Source: Bacteroidota bacterium (GTDB lineage: Bacteria > Bacteroidota > Bacteroidia > Bacteroidales > Bacteroidaceae). Taken from it: a DNA stretch of 64,000 nt. The stretch lies in the NCBI GenBank assembly GCA_023425865.1, contig JAFABV010000035.1, positions 1-64,000 on the forward strand, given 5' to 3'. Positions 1 through 9,088 of this stretch are shown in pieces. Both the position numbers and the translations under genes were made by a program. The notes beneath the pieces were generated by a model, which worked only from the letters and a program-made list of their open reading frames with translations, was not told where the DNA came from and did not search any database. Each line of letters starts with the position of its first letter. Position 1 is the stretch's first letter.

Positions 1-589
1 TCATCATGCTGTATGCCGTTCTGGGACAGTTCAACAGCCTGAGAGACATAGAGCTTGGGTTCTACTCGTCTGCTCAATGCCTGAACCATTTTGGTCTTGA
101 CTACATGGTGCGGCGCAGCACCTTGTCCGATGCCAACGCCAGGCGCTGCCCTGCATTTTTTGAGTCTGTCTACAACCTCCTGTACAAGCGTTATTCGTCC
201 CTTTTAGCGGACAGCCGGCCGGTAAATGGGCTAAAACGGCCTCTTTTTATAATGGACTCCACTACCATATCGCTTTTCTCACAGGTATTTAGAGGAACTG
301 GGCGCAATGCCATAAATGGGCAGAAAAAGGGTGGAGCCTGTCCAACATGACGACTGCCGTGCATATTCTACTCAGTTCCTACATGGGACTATACGATTTT
401 CTCAACCTGCCAGAGGGGCGATGGATAAAAATCATTGAGGTCAGACAGAAAAAAGATGACGAAAATCATCAACCAAGCCTTTTCCCAGAGATGAGGGGAG
501 GAATTTTGAAAATCAAAAGACCAAGACTTATTTACAGCAAGTTACAGATGGGAAATAGGATTTTCCCAGTTTTTATCGGACAGCAATAA
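1..589 (+). pseudogene. IS4-like transposase remnant, internally deleted, 5' end outside window
   Basis: Residues encoded from about base 6 to 350 read as the N-terminal third of a Bacteroidota IS4-type transposase, with an SLRDIE-like segment, STLSDANARR and the first acidic motif IMDSTTISLF followed by GRNAINGQKKGG. The frame then stops. A second open frame at 347-589 begins in a different phase and resembles the C-terminus of such proteins (SYMGLYDFLNLPEG and SLFPEMRGG). The middle of the catalytic domain, where the second and third acidic residues belong, is missing, so the two parts are best explained by an internal deletion with a frameshift. A complete protein would be roughly 380-400 aa. 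The upstream end is cut by the window edge. It is not expected to be active. The C-terminal assignment is weaker than the N-terminal one. Confidence 0.6.
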
Positions 590-652
590 ATTAGAACCAT
601 CGAGTGCAAACACGGAGTAAGTCTCATAATACCATCATCATGAGACGGACAC

Positions 653-904
653 ATGGCCTATATGAGGTATTTCGACAAGTACACGCAGGCGGACAACCAG
701 CGCGTATTCACTAATCAGCGACAATGGTTCTTCGGCAAATTACGCTTCGACAACTATACTCTGGACTTCGAGGCTGCCGGCCAACAGATCCGTCAGATAA
801 AACTTTTCCCGGATGTAACCAATCACTCCAATTATCGGCACAGTTGCGTCGTTACCAATATGAATGTGAAAAGTACAGATATATCAACCGTTCCTTACCT
901 TTAA
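653..904 (+). pseudogene. IS1380-like transposase remnant
   Basis: The 83-residue frame starts with YMRYFDKYTQADNQRVFTNQ and RQWFFGKLRFDNYTLDFE, which matches the region around the first catalytic aspartate of Bacteroidota IS1380-type transposases. It then jumps to AGQQIRQIKLFPDVT and YRHSCVVTNMN, which fits a much later part of the same family. About 200 residues between the two seem to be missing, and the C-terminal part after VTNMN is lost. It lies 64 bp after the IS4-like relic, so this is an insertion-sequence graveyard next to the repeat field. Terminal inverted repeats were not found by eye. Family assignment rests on remembered motifs. Confidence 0.5.
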
Positions 905-1499
905 CAATGCCAGTGAAACGCTACTATGACCGCAACAGTCGCACATCTTCGATACAAGAGGAGAGCGCATAGCAATGCAGAGGGCCTACGGCCTGAGGAG
1001 AATTGGGAGGCCTGGGGAGTAAACGGAGGCAGGTTCCGTACCATCCGCCCATCGCAAGGCGATGATCCGTATCCATCAACGTGTGCCGGATGGCAATTCC
1101 GAAATTTCCGTGTTATCCGTGTTAAATAATATCATCACGAGGTGGTGGTCATTTCTCGCAGGACGGTTTGACCACGCAGAGACGCAGAGGATTTGGAGGA
1201 TAGCGTCAAATGGTTGAGATGGCCGCCTAACGGCTAAAGGAGGCCACAGAGGTCGCACCACCGTACTTTGGGCCTCGGGGAGGCACCGCTCAATAACTGA
1301 GGGCTTCGCGAGGCACGAGCGAAACCCTCAGATTGGGGCTCGCGTTTCAATATCCACCTCTGGAGGAGGTGCCCAGCATCCATCACTTCTTGCCCGCTTT
1401 CCCTGAAGGGGATAAACGCTTGATAGGGCACGGTTGGCCGGCATGGCGACCGAAGGGAGACATGACGTGCCTACCGTGTCTTCGGTCGCGCCGGATGGA

Positions 1500-1589
1500 T
1501 GAACTCTGTAGGAGTTCAACGGTCTTCCGCAACCCACGATACATCGCTTCGACTGCAATTCATAAAACGCTGAACTCCTACAGAGTTCA
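1500..1589. repeat. Opposed pair of 19-bp hairpin elements (copy 1)
   Basis: TGAACTCTGTAGGAGTTCA at 1500-1518 faces its reverse complement TGAACTCCTACAGAGTTCA at 1571-1589. Each 19-mer is itself a hairpin with a 7-bp stem and 5-nt loop, and the two can also pair with each other across 52 bp. Confidence 0.85.
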
Positions 1590-2578
1590 ATAATCCCGAT
1601 ACTTCCGTTAGACAGGGTAGTCGCTTCGCGCCAACCCTGCCCTATCAAGCGTTCAACCCCTTCGGGGTAGGAGAACTCTGCGCAGAGGGTTGGCATAGAG
1701 AGAATGGTACTTGCCACGCAGAGGAGGGTGTGTTGCACGCAGGTATTTTTTTGCACGCAGAGACGCAGAGGATTTGGAGTTACGCTTCTTCGACGCAGGA
1801 GGAGGGCTTGGGTAATCAGAGGGCCTACGGCCTGAGGAGAATTGGTAGGCCTGGGGAGTAAACGGAGGCAGTTTCCGTTCCATCCGCCCATCGCAAAGCG
1901 ATGTTCCGTTCTATCAAGGTGTGCCGGATGGCAATTCCGAGTTTTCTGTGTAATCCGTGTTAAAGAATATCATCACGAGGTAGAGGTTATTTCACGCAGG
2001 TGTTATTGGGCACGCAGAGATATTGGAGTCGCACATCTTCGATACAAGAGGAGAGTGCATTGCAATGCAGAGGGCCTACGGCTTGGGGAGAATTGGGAAG
2101 AATGGGAGGCAGGTTCCGTTCCATCCGCCCATCGCAAGGCGATGATCCGTATCCATCGAGGTGTGCCGGATGACAATTCCGAAATTTCCGTGTTGTCCGT
2201 GTTAAAGAATATCATCACGAGGTAGAGGTTATTTCACGCAGGTGTTATTGGGCACGCAGAGACGCAGAGGATTTGGAGGATAGCGTCAAATGGTTGAGAT
2301 GGCCGCCTAACGGCTAAAGGAGGCCACAGAGGTCGCATCACCGTGCTTTGGGCCTCGGAGAGGCACCGCTCAACATCTGAGGGCTTCGCGAGGCACGAGC
2401 GAAACCCTCAGATGGGTTTTGTGTTATATTATCCACCTCCAGCGGAGGTGCCCAACATCCATCACTTCTTGCCCGCTTTCCCTGAAGGGGATAAACGCTT
2501 GATAGGGCACGGTTGGCCGGAATGGCGACCGAAGGGAGACATGACGTGCCTACCGTGTCTACGCTCGCGCCGGATGGA

Positions 2579-2668
2579 TGAACTCTGTAGGAGTTCAACG
2601 GTCTTCCGCAACCCACGATACATCGCCTCGACCGCAATTCATAAAACGTTGAACTCCTACAGAGTTCA
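2579..2668. repeat. Opposed pair of 19-bp hairpin elements (copy 2)
   Basis: The same 19-mer pair at 2579-2597 and 2650-2668, inside the second copy of the 1.08-kb block, with the same 52-bp spacing. Confidence 0.85.
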
Positions 2669-3302
2669 ATAATCCCGATACTGCCGTTAGACAGGGTAGT
2701 CGCTTCGCGCCAACCCTGCCCTATCAAGCGTTCACCCCCTTCGGGGTAGGAGAACTCTGCGCAGAGGGTTGGCATGGAGAGAATGGTACTTGCCACGCAG
2801 AGGAGGGTGTGTTGCACGCAGGTATTTTTTTGTACGCAGAGCCGCAGATGATTTGGAGTTACGCATCTTCGACGCAGGAGGAGGGCTTGGGTAATCAGAG
2901 GGCCTACGGCCTGAGGAGAATTGGTAGGCCTGGGGAGTAAACGGAGGCTGCTTCCGTTCCATCCGCCCATCGCAAAGCGATGATCCGTATCCATCAAGGT
3001 GTGCCGGATGACAATTCCGAGTTTTCTGTGTAATCCGTTGTTGAAATATCCATGTGGAGTGGTGGTGTAACTGACACGCAGTTTTTGGGGCACGCAGAGA
3101 CGCAGAGGTTTTGGAGTTTTGCATCTCACCGTGGAGAGTACCGACCAGCGGCCTGACGGGGGAGAACCCGATGTATAAAATGGCATTATGGCCACCGTTT
3201 GCCTACTGAGCCAAGAAACTGCTTGGGGCAGTTCTATTCGGAAGCTAAAGTATCTGAAATAGAAATAAAGCATATGAGGGAGATGAAAAAGGGGAGAGAA
3301 TA

Positions 3303-3334
3303 TTTGGTTCGTAACTCATAATTATTTAAATTTG
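3303..3334 (+). promoter_or_regulatory. Bacteroidota-type promoter for the hyd operon
   Basis: TTTG at 3303-3306 and TAAATTTG at 3327-3334 are separated by 20 bp, matching the -33 TTTG / -7 TAnnTTTG pattern. Transcription would start near 3341, giving a leader of roughly 58 nt before hydE. Confidence 0.65.
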
Positions 3335-3398
3335 CCACGACACCTTAAATGAATTTATATACTCTCAACGGTTATCAACTATTCAATGAAGAAACACA

Positions 3399-4451
3399 AT
3401 GGAACTTGTAGACCAGCTGAGCAGACGTCAGACCATTGATGCCAACGTACTCAGAGCGTTGCTGCTATGCCAAGACACCAGCGTTGTGAGCTACCTTCAT
3501 GCAGAAGCCAGGAGGGTGGCCGACCAAACCTACGGTCGTAAGGTGTTTGTACGGGGACTGCTGGAGGTCAGCAATCACTGCAGGAACAACTGCTACTACT
3601 GCGGTCTGCGGCGCGACAACCGTGAGCTACGGCGCTACAGGCTCACCACCGATACCATTGTGGACTGTTGCAAGAAGGCATACACCTGGGGCTTCCGCAC
3701 TTTTGTCTTGCAAGGCGGCGAAGACCCGCAGCAAGACGACAACTGGGTGGTGGAGACGGTGACGCGGCTGCGCCAGTTGTTTCCCGACTGTGCCATCACG
3801 CTGTCGCTGGGCGAGAAGAGCCGCGAGAGCTACAAGCGCTTCAGAGAGGCCGGTGCCGACCGCTACCTGCTGCGCCACGAGACCTACAACGCCAGCCATT
3901 ACCAACAGCTTCACCCCCGCGAGATGTCGCAACACCACCGGCTGCAATGCCTCGGCTGGCTGCGCGAGTTGGGCTTCCAGACAGGATGCGGCATGATGGT
4001 GGGCAGTCCGGGGCAGACCATCGACCACCTGGTGGAAGACCTGCTCTATATCCACGCCTCGCGACCCGCCATGGTGGGCATGGGACCTTTTCTGCCCCAT
4101 CATGCCACCCCCTTTGCCCATGAGCCTGCAGGCAGTGTGGAGCTGACGCTCAGGCTGATCTCTATCGTGAGACTGCTGCTGCCCGAGGTGCTGCTGCCGG
4201 CCACCACGGCCTTAGGCTCGCTCATACCCGGCGGACGGCTGCTGGGACTGATGGCCGGTGCCAATGTGCTCATGCCCAACGTGTCGCCCAGTGGCGCACG
4301 CGAGGCTTACGCGCTCTACGACCATAAAGACGCTGGGGCCATGACGGGCCCTGCCGACTGGGCCGCCCTCGAAAAGACCCTGAACGAGGCCGGTTTTGAG
4401 CTGGCCGTCGGACGGGGCGACAACCTTCTCTACAACACCTGCCTCCCTTAG
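3399..4451 (+). CDS. hydE: [FeFe]-hydrogenase maturase HydE (radical SAM)
   Basis: HydE is a radical S-adenosylmethionine enzyme that helps assemble the two-iron part of the hydrogenase H-cluster. The 350-residue protein has the cluster motif CRNNCYYC (CX3CX2C, about residues 60-67), followed by CGLRRDN. Later blocks VLQGGEDPQ, RHETYN, TGCGMMVGSPGQT and PNVSPSGAREAYALYD match HydE rather than biotin synthase, its closest relative, as does the length. The start at 3399 fits an alignment beginning shortly before the first helix; there is no Shine-Dalgarno site, as is normal in this phylum. It is the first gene of an operon in which all three maturases and the hydrogenase itself follow, which makes the assignment secure. 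Confidence 0.95.
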   Translation: MELVDQLSRRQTIDANVLRALLLCQDTSVVSYLHAEARRVADQTYGRKVFVRGLLEVSNHCRNNCYYCGLRRDNRELRRYRLTTDTIVDCCKKAYTWGFRTFVLQGGEDPQQDDNWVVETVTRLRQLFPDCAITLSLGEKSRESYKRFREAGADRYLLRHETYNASHYQQLHPREMSQHHRLQCLGWLRELGFQTGCGMMVGSPGQTIDHLVEDLLYIHASRPAMVGMGPFLPHHATPFAHEPAGSVELTLRLISIVRLLLPEVLLPATTALGSLIPGGRLLGLMAGANVLMPNVSPSGAREAYALYDHKDAGAMTGPADWAALEKTLNEAGFELAVGRGDNLLYNTCLP

Positions 4452-4516
4452 ACCGGGAGCTGCATACGCCTATGATGACCTAACGAACAAGACTCGATTA
4501 CCTAACACCTACGACC

Positions 4517-5929
4517 ATGTATAAGATAGACTCAACCCACGCCACCGAGTTTATAGATGACGCCGAGATCAGGGCTTCGCTCGCTTATGCCGAAGCCAAC
4601 AAAGACAACCTGGAACTGATAGACAGTCTGCTGACAAAGGCTGACCGCTGCAAGGGGCTCACCCACCGCGAGGCCGCCGTGCTGCTGCGCTGCGACGACC
4701 CCACCCTGCGAGCACGCATACACGACCTGGCCCGCGACGTGAAGCGACGCTTCTACGGCAACCGCATCGTGCTCTTCGCCCCACTCTACCTCTCCAATCA
4801 CTGCGTCAACGGCTGCGTGTACTGTCCCTACCACGCCAAAAACCATCAGCTGCCGCGCAAGAAACTCACCCAGGACGAGGTGCGCCACGAGGTGGTGGCC
4901 CTGCAAGACCTCGGCCACAAGCGACTGGCCTTAGAGTCAGGCGAGCACCCCATTGAGGCCCCCATCGAATATATCCTCGACTGTATCAACACCATATACA
5001 GCACCCACCACAAGAACGGTGCCATACGACGCGTGAACGTGAACATCGCCGCCACCACGGTGGAGAACTACAAGAAGCTGAAAGACGCGGGCATTGGCAC
5101 CTACATCCTCTTTCAGGAGACCTACCACAAGGACAACTACGAGCGGCTGCACCCCACCGGTCCCAAGAGCAACTATGCCTGGCACACCGAGGCCATGGAC
5201 CGCGCGCAGACGGCGGGCATCGACGACGTGGGCTGCGGCGTGCTCTTCGGTCTCTCGCCCTACGCCTACGACTTCGTGGGCTTGCTCATGCACGCCGAGC
5301 ACTTAGAGGCACGCTTCGGCGTGGGGCCCCACACCATCAGCGTGCCGCGCATACGTCCGGCCGACGACATCGACCCGGCGATGTTTCCCCATGCCGTGGC
5401 CGACGACGACTTCCTGCACATCATTGCCTGCATACGTCTGGCCGTGCCCTACACGGGCATGATCATCTCTACCCGCGAGTCGGCCGACATACGTGGCAAG
5501 GCGCTGCACCTGGGCATCTCGCAGATCAGCGGCGGGTCGCGCACGTCAGTGGGCGGCTATTGCGAGGAGGACGAGAGCGACACGGCACAGTTTGAGACCA
5601 ACGACACGCGGTCGCTCGACGAGGTCATAGCCTGGCTCATCGACATGGGCTACCTGCCCAGCTTCTGCACCGCCTGCTACCGCGCCGGGCGCACCGGCGA
5701 CCGGTTTATGAGCCTCTGCAAGTCGGGCAAGATACATGCCTGCTGCACACCCAACGCCATCATGACCACCAAGGAGTATCTCGTAGATTATGCCTCGCCC
5801 GCCACGCGTGCCAAGGGCGAGGCCCTGATACGGCAGTCGCTGGAGCTGATCGACAACCCGAAGACACGGCGCATTGCCGAACAGCATCTGGCTGACATCG
5901 AACACGGCGAACGCGACTTTAGATTCTGA
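4517..5929 (+). CDS. hydG: [FeFe]-hydrogenase maturase HydG (tyrosine lyase)
   Basis: HydG cleaves tyrosine to p-cresol and supplies the CO and cyanide ligands as an iron synthon for the H-cluster. The 470-residue protein has the radical-SAM motif CVNGCVYC (about residues 95-102). Its C-terminal part carries the auxiliary-cluster cysteines of HydG: CTACYRAGRTGD near residue 384, then CKSGKIHACCTPNA. The C-terminal cysteines distinguish it from the related ThiH and from HydE, and the length is typical. It follows hydE by 65 bp and is separated from hydF by only 3 bp, so the three are probably co-transcribed. Confidence 0.95.
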   Translation: MYKIDSTHATEFIDDAEIRASLAYAEANKDNLELIDSLLTKADRCKGLTHREAAVLLRCDDPTLRARIHDLARDVKRRFYGNRIVLFAPLYLSNHCVNGCVYCPYHAKNHQLPRKKLTQDEVRHEVVALQDLGHKRLALESGEHPIEAPIEYILDCINTIYSTHHKNGAIRRVNVNIAATTVENYKKLKDAGIGTYILFQETYHKDNYERLHPTGPKSNYAWHTEAMDRAQTAGIDDVGCGVLFGLSPYAYDFVGLLMHAEHLEARFGVGPHTISVPRIRPADDIDPAMFPHAVADDDFLHIIACIRLAVPYTGMIISTRESADIRGKALHLGISQISGGSRTSVGGYCEEDESDTAQFETNDTRSLDEVIAWLIDMGYLPSFCTACYRAGRTGDRFMSLCKSGKIHACCTPNAIMTTKEYLVDYASPATRAKGEALIRQSLELIDNPKTRRIAEQHLADIEHGERDFRF

Positions 5930-5932
5930 CCC

Positions 5933-7096
5933 ATGACCCTGAACGACACTCCATCGGCAGCGCGCCTGCACATCGTGCTTGTGGGCAAGCGCAACAGCGG
6001 CAAGTCGTCGCTGCTCAATGCCCTCGTGGGGCAGCACGCCGCCATCGTGTCGGCACAGCCCGGCACCACCACCGACCCCATTGGCAAGGCCATCGAGATA
6101 CACGGTCTGGGGGCCTGCGTCATCACCGACACGGCGGGCGTGGACGACAGCGGACAGGTGGGCTCGTTGCGCGTGGAAAAGACCCTGCAGGCCCTGCGCC
6201 GGGCCGACATCGTGACCGTGGTGGTCGACCATGCCGACGTCGCCTTTGTGAGGTCGTGGCAACGGCGCCTTGAGGGCAAGCCGCTGGTGGTGGCCCTCAA
6301 CAAGAGCGACCTGCTCGACGATGCCCCCCATCTGGCCCAAGCCCTTGCCGAGGCCACCGCCCTGCCCACCGTGGTGACGAGTGCCGTGCGTGGCGAGGGC
6401 ATCGACCGGCTGCGACAGACCTTTATCCAAGTGGCACCCAGAGGCGGTGAACCCCAGATCACTGAGGGGTGGGCCCACGAGGGCGACCTGGTGATGCTCA
6501 TCATGCCGCAAGACCGCGAGGCCCCGCAGGGACGACTCATCCTGCCACAGCAGCAGACCATACGCGAACTGCTGGAGAAGCATTGTGCCATCGTGGCCTG
6601 TCAGCCGCAGGAGATGGGTGCCACGCTGCGACGGCTCGACCAGCCGCCCCAGCTCATCATCACCGACACGCAGGCCCTGCGCCAGGTGAGGGCACTGGCA
6701 CCGCCACAGAGCAGGCTCACCACCTTCTCGGTGCTCTTCGCCGCACGCAAGGGCGACATCCACTACTTCACCCAGAGTGCCAAGGCCATAGACAGCCTGA
6801 CGGAGCAGTCGCGCGTGCTCATTGCCGAAGCCTGCACCCACGCCCCCGTGGGCGAGGACATCGGCAGGGTGAAGCTACCGCGGATGCTGCGGCGGCAGGT
6901 GGGCGAGCGGCTGCGCATCGACATCGTTTCGGGCACCGATTTCCCCGACGACCTGCGCCCCTATGACCTCGTCATCCATTGCGGTGCCTGCATGTTCAAC
7001 CGCACGCAGATGCTCGACAGGGTGGCGCAGGCCAAGCGCCAGCAGGTGCCCATGACCAACTATGGCGTGGCCGTCGCCCATCTCCTCGACCGCTGA
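5933..7096 (+). CDS. hydF: [FeFe]-hydrogenase maturation GTPase/scaffold HydF
   Basis: HydF is the scaffold on which the two-iron precursor is completed and from which it is passed to apo-HydA. The 387-residue protein begins with a TrmE-like G domain: P-loop GKRNSGKSS (residues 18-26), DTAGVDD as G3, and NKSD as G4. The C-terminal cluster-binding domain ends with HCGACMFNRTQM around residue 348, the family's HCxxC element, and a further cysteine-histidine region (LEKHCAIVACQP) lies upstream. Together with HydE and HydG it completes the maturation set. The next gene starts 72 bp downstream. Confidence 0.95.
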   Translation: MTLNDTPSAARLHIVLVGKRNSGKSSLLNALVGQHAAIVSAQPGTTTDPIGKAIEIHGLGACVITDTAGVDDSGQVGSLRVEKTLQALRRADIVTVVVDHADVAFVRSWQRRLEGKPLVVALNKSDLLDDAPHLAQALAEATALPTVVTSAVRGEGIDRLRQTFIQVAPRGGEPQITEGWAHEGDLVMLIMPQDREAPQGRLILPQQQTIRELLEKHCAIVACQPQEMGATLRRLDQPPQLIITDTQALRQVRALAPPQSRLTTFSVLFAARKGDIHYFTQSAKAIDSLTEQSRVLIAEACTHAPVGEDIGRVKLPRMLRRQVGERLRIDIVSGTDFPDDLRPYDLVIHCGACMFNRTQMLDRVAQAKRQQVPMTNYGVAVAHLLDR

Positions 7097-7168
7097 CGCC
7101 TCCACCCTCGGGCCCACAGCGGAATATCCCCACTGAAGATCAAATCTATCTAACCAAACATCATAGCT

Positions 7169-9076
7169 ATGAAAATTCAATCGAGAGAAGACCTGAGCGC
7201 TCTGCGCCAAGAAGCCAGGCAACGCCTTGAGCTGCGCTTATGGAGCTTAGACAACACGGAGGAAAGGTGTTGCGGACTCCATACCGGCACGCCCCACCTG
7301 CAGATCCTCACCTGCGGCGGCACAGGCTGCCAGGCCTCGGGCGGCGAGCGGCTCTTCCAGCGACTGGGCGAAGAGGTGACCAAACGCGGGCTCACCGAGC
7401 AGGTGGACGTGGTGTGCACGGGCTGCTTCGGGTTCTGCGAGAAGGGGCCCATCGTGAAGATCATCCCCGACAACACCTTCTACACTCAGGTGCGCGAGGA
7501 GGACGTCGACGACATCATCAACCAACACATCGTGGGCGGACAGCGGGTAGACCGACTGCTATACACCGACCCCGAGACCGGTAAGCACATCAGCGACTCG
7601 AAGCACATGAACTTCTACCGCAAGCAGAAGCGCGTGGCCCTGCGCAACTGTGGATTCATCGACCCTGAGAACATCGACGAATATATTGCGCGCGACGGCT
7701 ATATGGCCCTGGCCGACAGCCTGCTCGACCGCACGCCCGACGACGTGATCGACATCATCGAGCGGTCGGGACTGCGCGGACGCGGCGGCGGCGGATTCCC
7801 CACCGGACGCAAATGGCGGCTCACGGCACGCGCGCAAGCCGACGAGAAATATGTGGTGTGCAACGCCGACGAGGGCGACCCGGGAGCCTTCATGGACCGC
7901 AGCATCATGGAGGGCGACCCCAACAGCATCATCGAGGCGATGACGCTCTGCGGCTATGCCATCGGCGCCACGCACGGACTCATCTACATACGGGCCGAGT
8001 ACCCGCTGGCCATCCACCGCCTGCAGGTGGCCATAGGGCAGGCCACCGACCTGGGACTGCTGGGCAACGATATCTTCGGCACGGGCTTCTCGTTCAACAT
8101 CAGCCTGCGCTATGGCGCGGGAGCCTTCATCTGCGGCGAGGAGACGGCGCTCATCCACTCTATGGAGGGCCACCGGGGCGAGCCCACCCTCAAGCCGCCC
8201 TACCCCGCCGAGGCGGGCTACCTGGGCAAGCCCACCAACGTGAACAACGTGGAGACCTTTGCCAACGTGCCGGTCATCATGCAGCGCGGGGCAGAGTGGT
8301 TTGCCAGCATAGGCACCGAGAAGTCGAAGGGCACCAAGGTGTTTGCCCTGGCCGGGAAAATCAACAACGTGGGACTCATCGAGGTGCCCATGGGCACGAC
8401 GCTGCGCGAGGTGATCTACGACATCGGCGGTGGCATCAAAGACAGTCGCCGCTTCAAGGCCGTGCAGACCGGCGGACCCTCGGGCGGCTGTCTCACCGAG
8501 AAGCACCTCGACCTGCCCATCGACTTCGACACCCTGCTCGCCGCAGGCAGCATGATGGGGTCGGGTGGCATGATTGTCATGGACGAAGACAACTGCATGG
8601 TCTCTGTGGCACAGTTCTACTTAGAGTTCACCGTGGGCGAGTCGTGTGGCAAGTGTGTGCCGTGCCGTATTGGCAACAAGCGCATGCTCGAGATACTGCA
8701 CCGCATCACCAACGGCGATGGCACCATGGACGACCTGACGATGCTCAAAGACATGGGCACCACCATCAAAGACACTGCCCTGTGCGGACTCGGACAGACA
8801 TCGCCCAACCCGGTGCTCTCGACACTCGACAACTTCTACGACGAATACGTGGAGCACGTGCGACAGAAGAAGTGCCGGGCCCACCAGTGCAAGGCCCTGC
8901 TCACCTACTGCATCACGCCCGACCTGTGCATTGGCTGCCACCTGTGCGCCAAGAACTGTCCGGCCGAGGCCATCATCGGACAGCCTCGCCGCCCACATAT
9001 CATCAACCCCGAGAAATGCGTGCGCTGCGGCATGTGCATGAGCCAGTGCCGCTATAATGCCATCAGTATCAGATAA
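7169..9076 (+). CDS. hydB: NADH-binding flavoprotein subunit of the hydrogenase (NuoF/HydB-like)
   Basis: This subunit carries the NAD(H) and FMN sites of an electron-bifurcating or confurcating hydrogenase. In the 635-residue protein, an N-terminal thioredoxin-like [2Fe-2S] domain (cysteines in TCGGTGCQ and VCTGCFGFCEKGP) is followed by the NuoF core. The core has the FMN/NADH motifs GRGGGGFPTGRKW and NADEGDPGAFMDR and a SLBB segment, and a [4Fe-4S] site (ESCGKCVPCRIG plus ALCGLG). Two C-terminal ferredoxin motifs close it: CIGCHLCAKNCP and CVRCGMCMSQC. This order is that of HydB in trimeric HydABC enzymes, not of respiratory complex I NuoF, which lacks the terminal ferredoxin domain. It lies 12 bp before hydA. 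Confidence 0.93.
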   Translation: MKIQSREDLSALRQEARQRLELRLWSLDNTEERCCGLHTGTPHLQILTCGGTGCQASGGERLFQRLGEEVTKRGLTEQVDVVCTGCFGFCEKGPIVKIIPDNTFYTQVREEDVDDIINQHIVGGQRVDRLLYTDPETGKHISDSKHMNFYRKQKRVALRNCGFIDPENIDEYIARDGYMALADSLLDRTPDDVIDIIERSGLRGRGGGGFPTGRKWRLTARAQADEKYVVCNADEGDPGAFMDRSIMEGDPNSIIEAMTLCGYAIGATHGLIYIRAEYPLAIHRLQVAIGQATDLGLLGNDIFGTGFSFNISLRYGAGAFICGEETALIHSMEGHRGEPTLKPPYPAEAGYLGKPTNVNNVETFANVPVIMQRGAEWFASIGTEKSKGTKVFALAGKINNVGLIEVPMGTTLREVIYDIGGGIKDSRRFKAVQTGGPSGGCLTEKHLDLPIDFDTLLAAGSMMGSGGMIVMDEDNCMVSVAQFYLEFTVGESCGKCVPCRIGNKRMLEILHRITNGDGTMDDLTMLKDMGTTIKDTALCGLGQTSPNPVLSTLDNFYDEYVEHVRQKKCRAHQCKALLTYCITPDLCIGCHLCAKNCPAEAIIGQPRRPHIINPEKCVRCGMCMSQCRYNAISIR

Positions 9077-9088
9077 AGTATCGACATC

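Larger units (their letters stand above)
944..3043. repeat. Intergenic repeat field with a tandemly duplicated ~1.08-kb block
   Basis: Positions 944-1964 and 2028-3043 are direct copies at an offset of about 1,080 bp with scattered substitutions. For example, the GTCGCACATCTTCGATAC start recurs at 2028, and the stretch at 1252-1830 recurs at 2332-2910. Each copy contains two ~100-bp modules (1027-1127 and 1866-1964; 2106-2205 and 2944-3043), a pair of opposed 19-bp hairpin elements, and several short self-complementary bits such as GGCCTACGGCC. Open frames of up to 311 codons cross the field on both strands, but they carry no recognisable domain and follow the repeats, so I treat them as non-coding. 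Bases 3044-3302 hold a degenerate continuation of the same motifs. Confidence 0.85.

Noticed and set aside
2338..3273. 311-codon open frame on the minus strand of the repeat field
   Set aside because: It follows the repeats, has no domain, and near-identical frames occur in the first copy; explained by the duplicated non-coding block.
5546..6841. 431-codon antisense frame over hydG and hydF
   Set aside because: GC-rich codon shadow of two well-identified genes.
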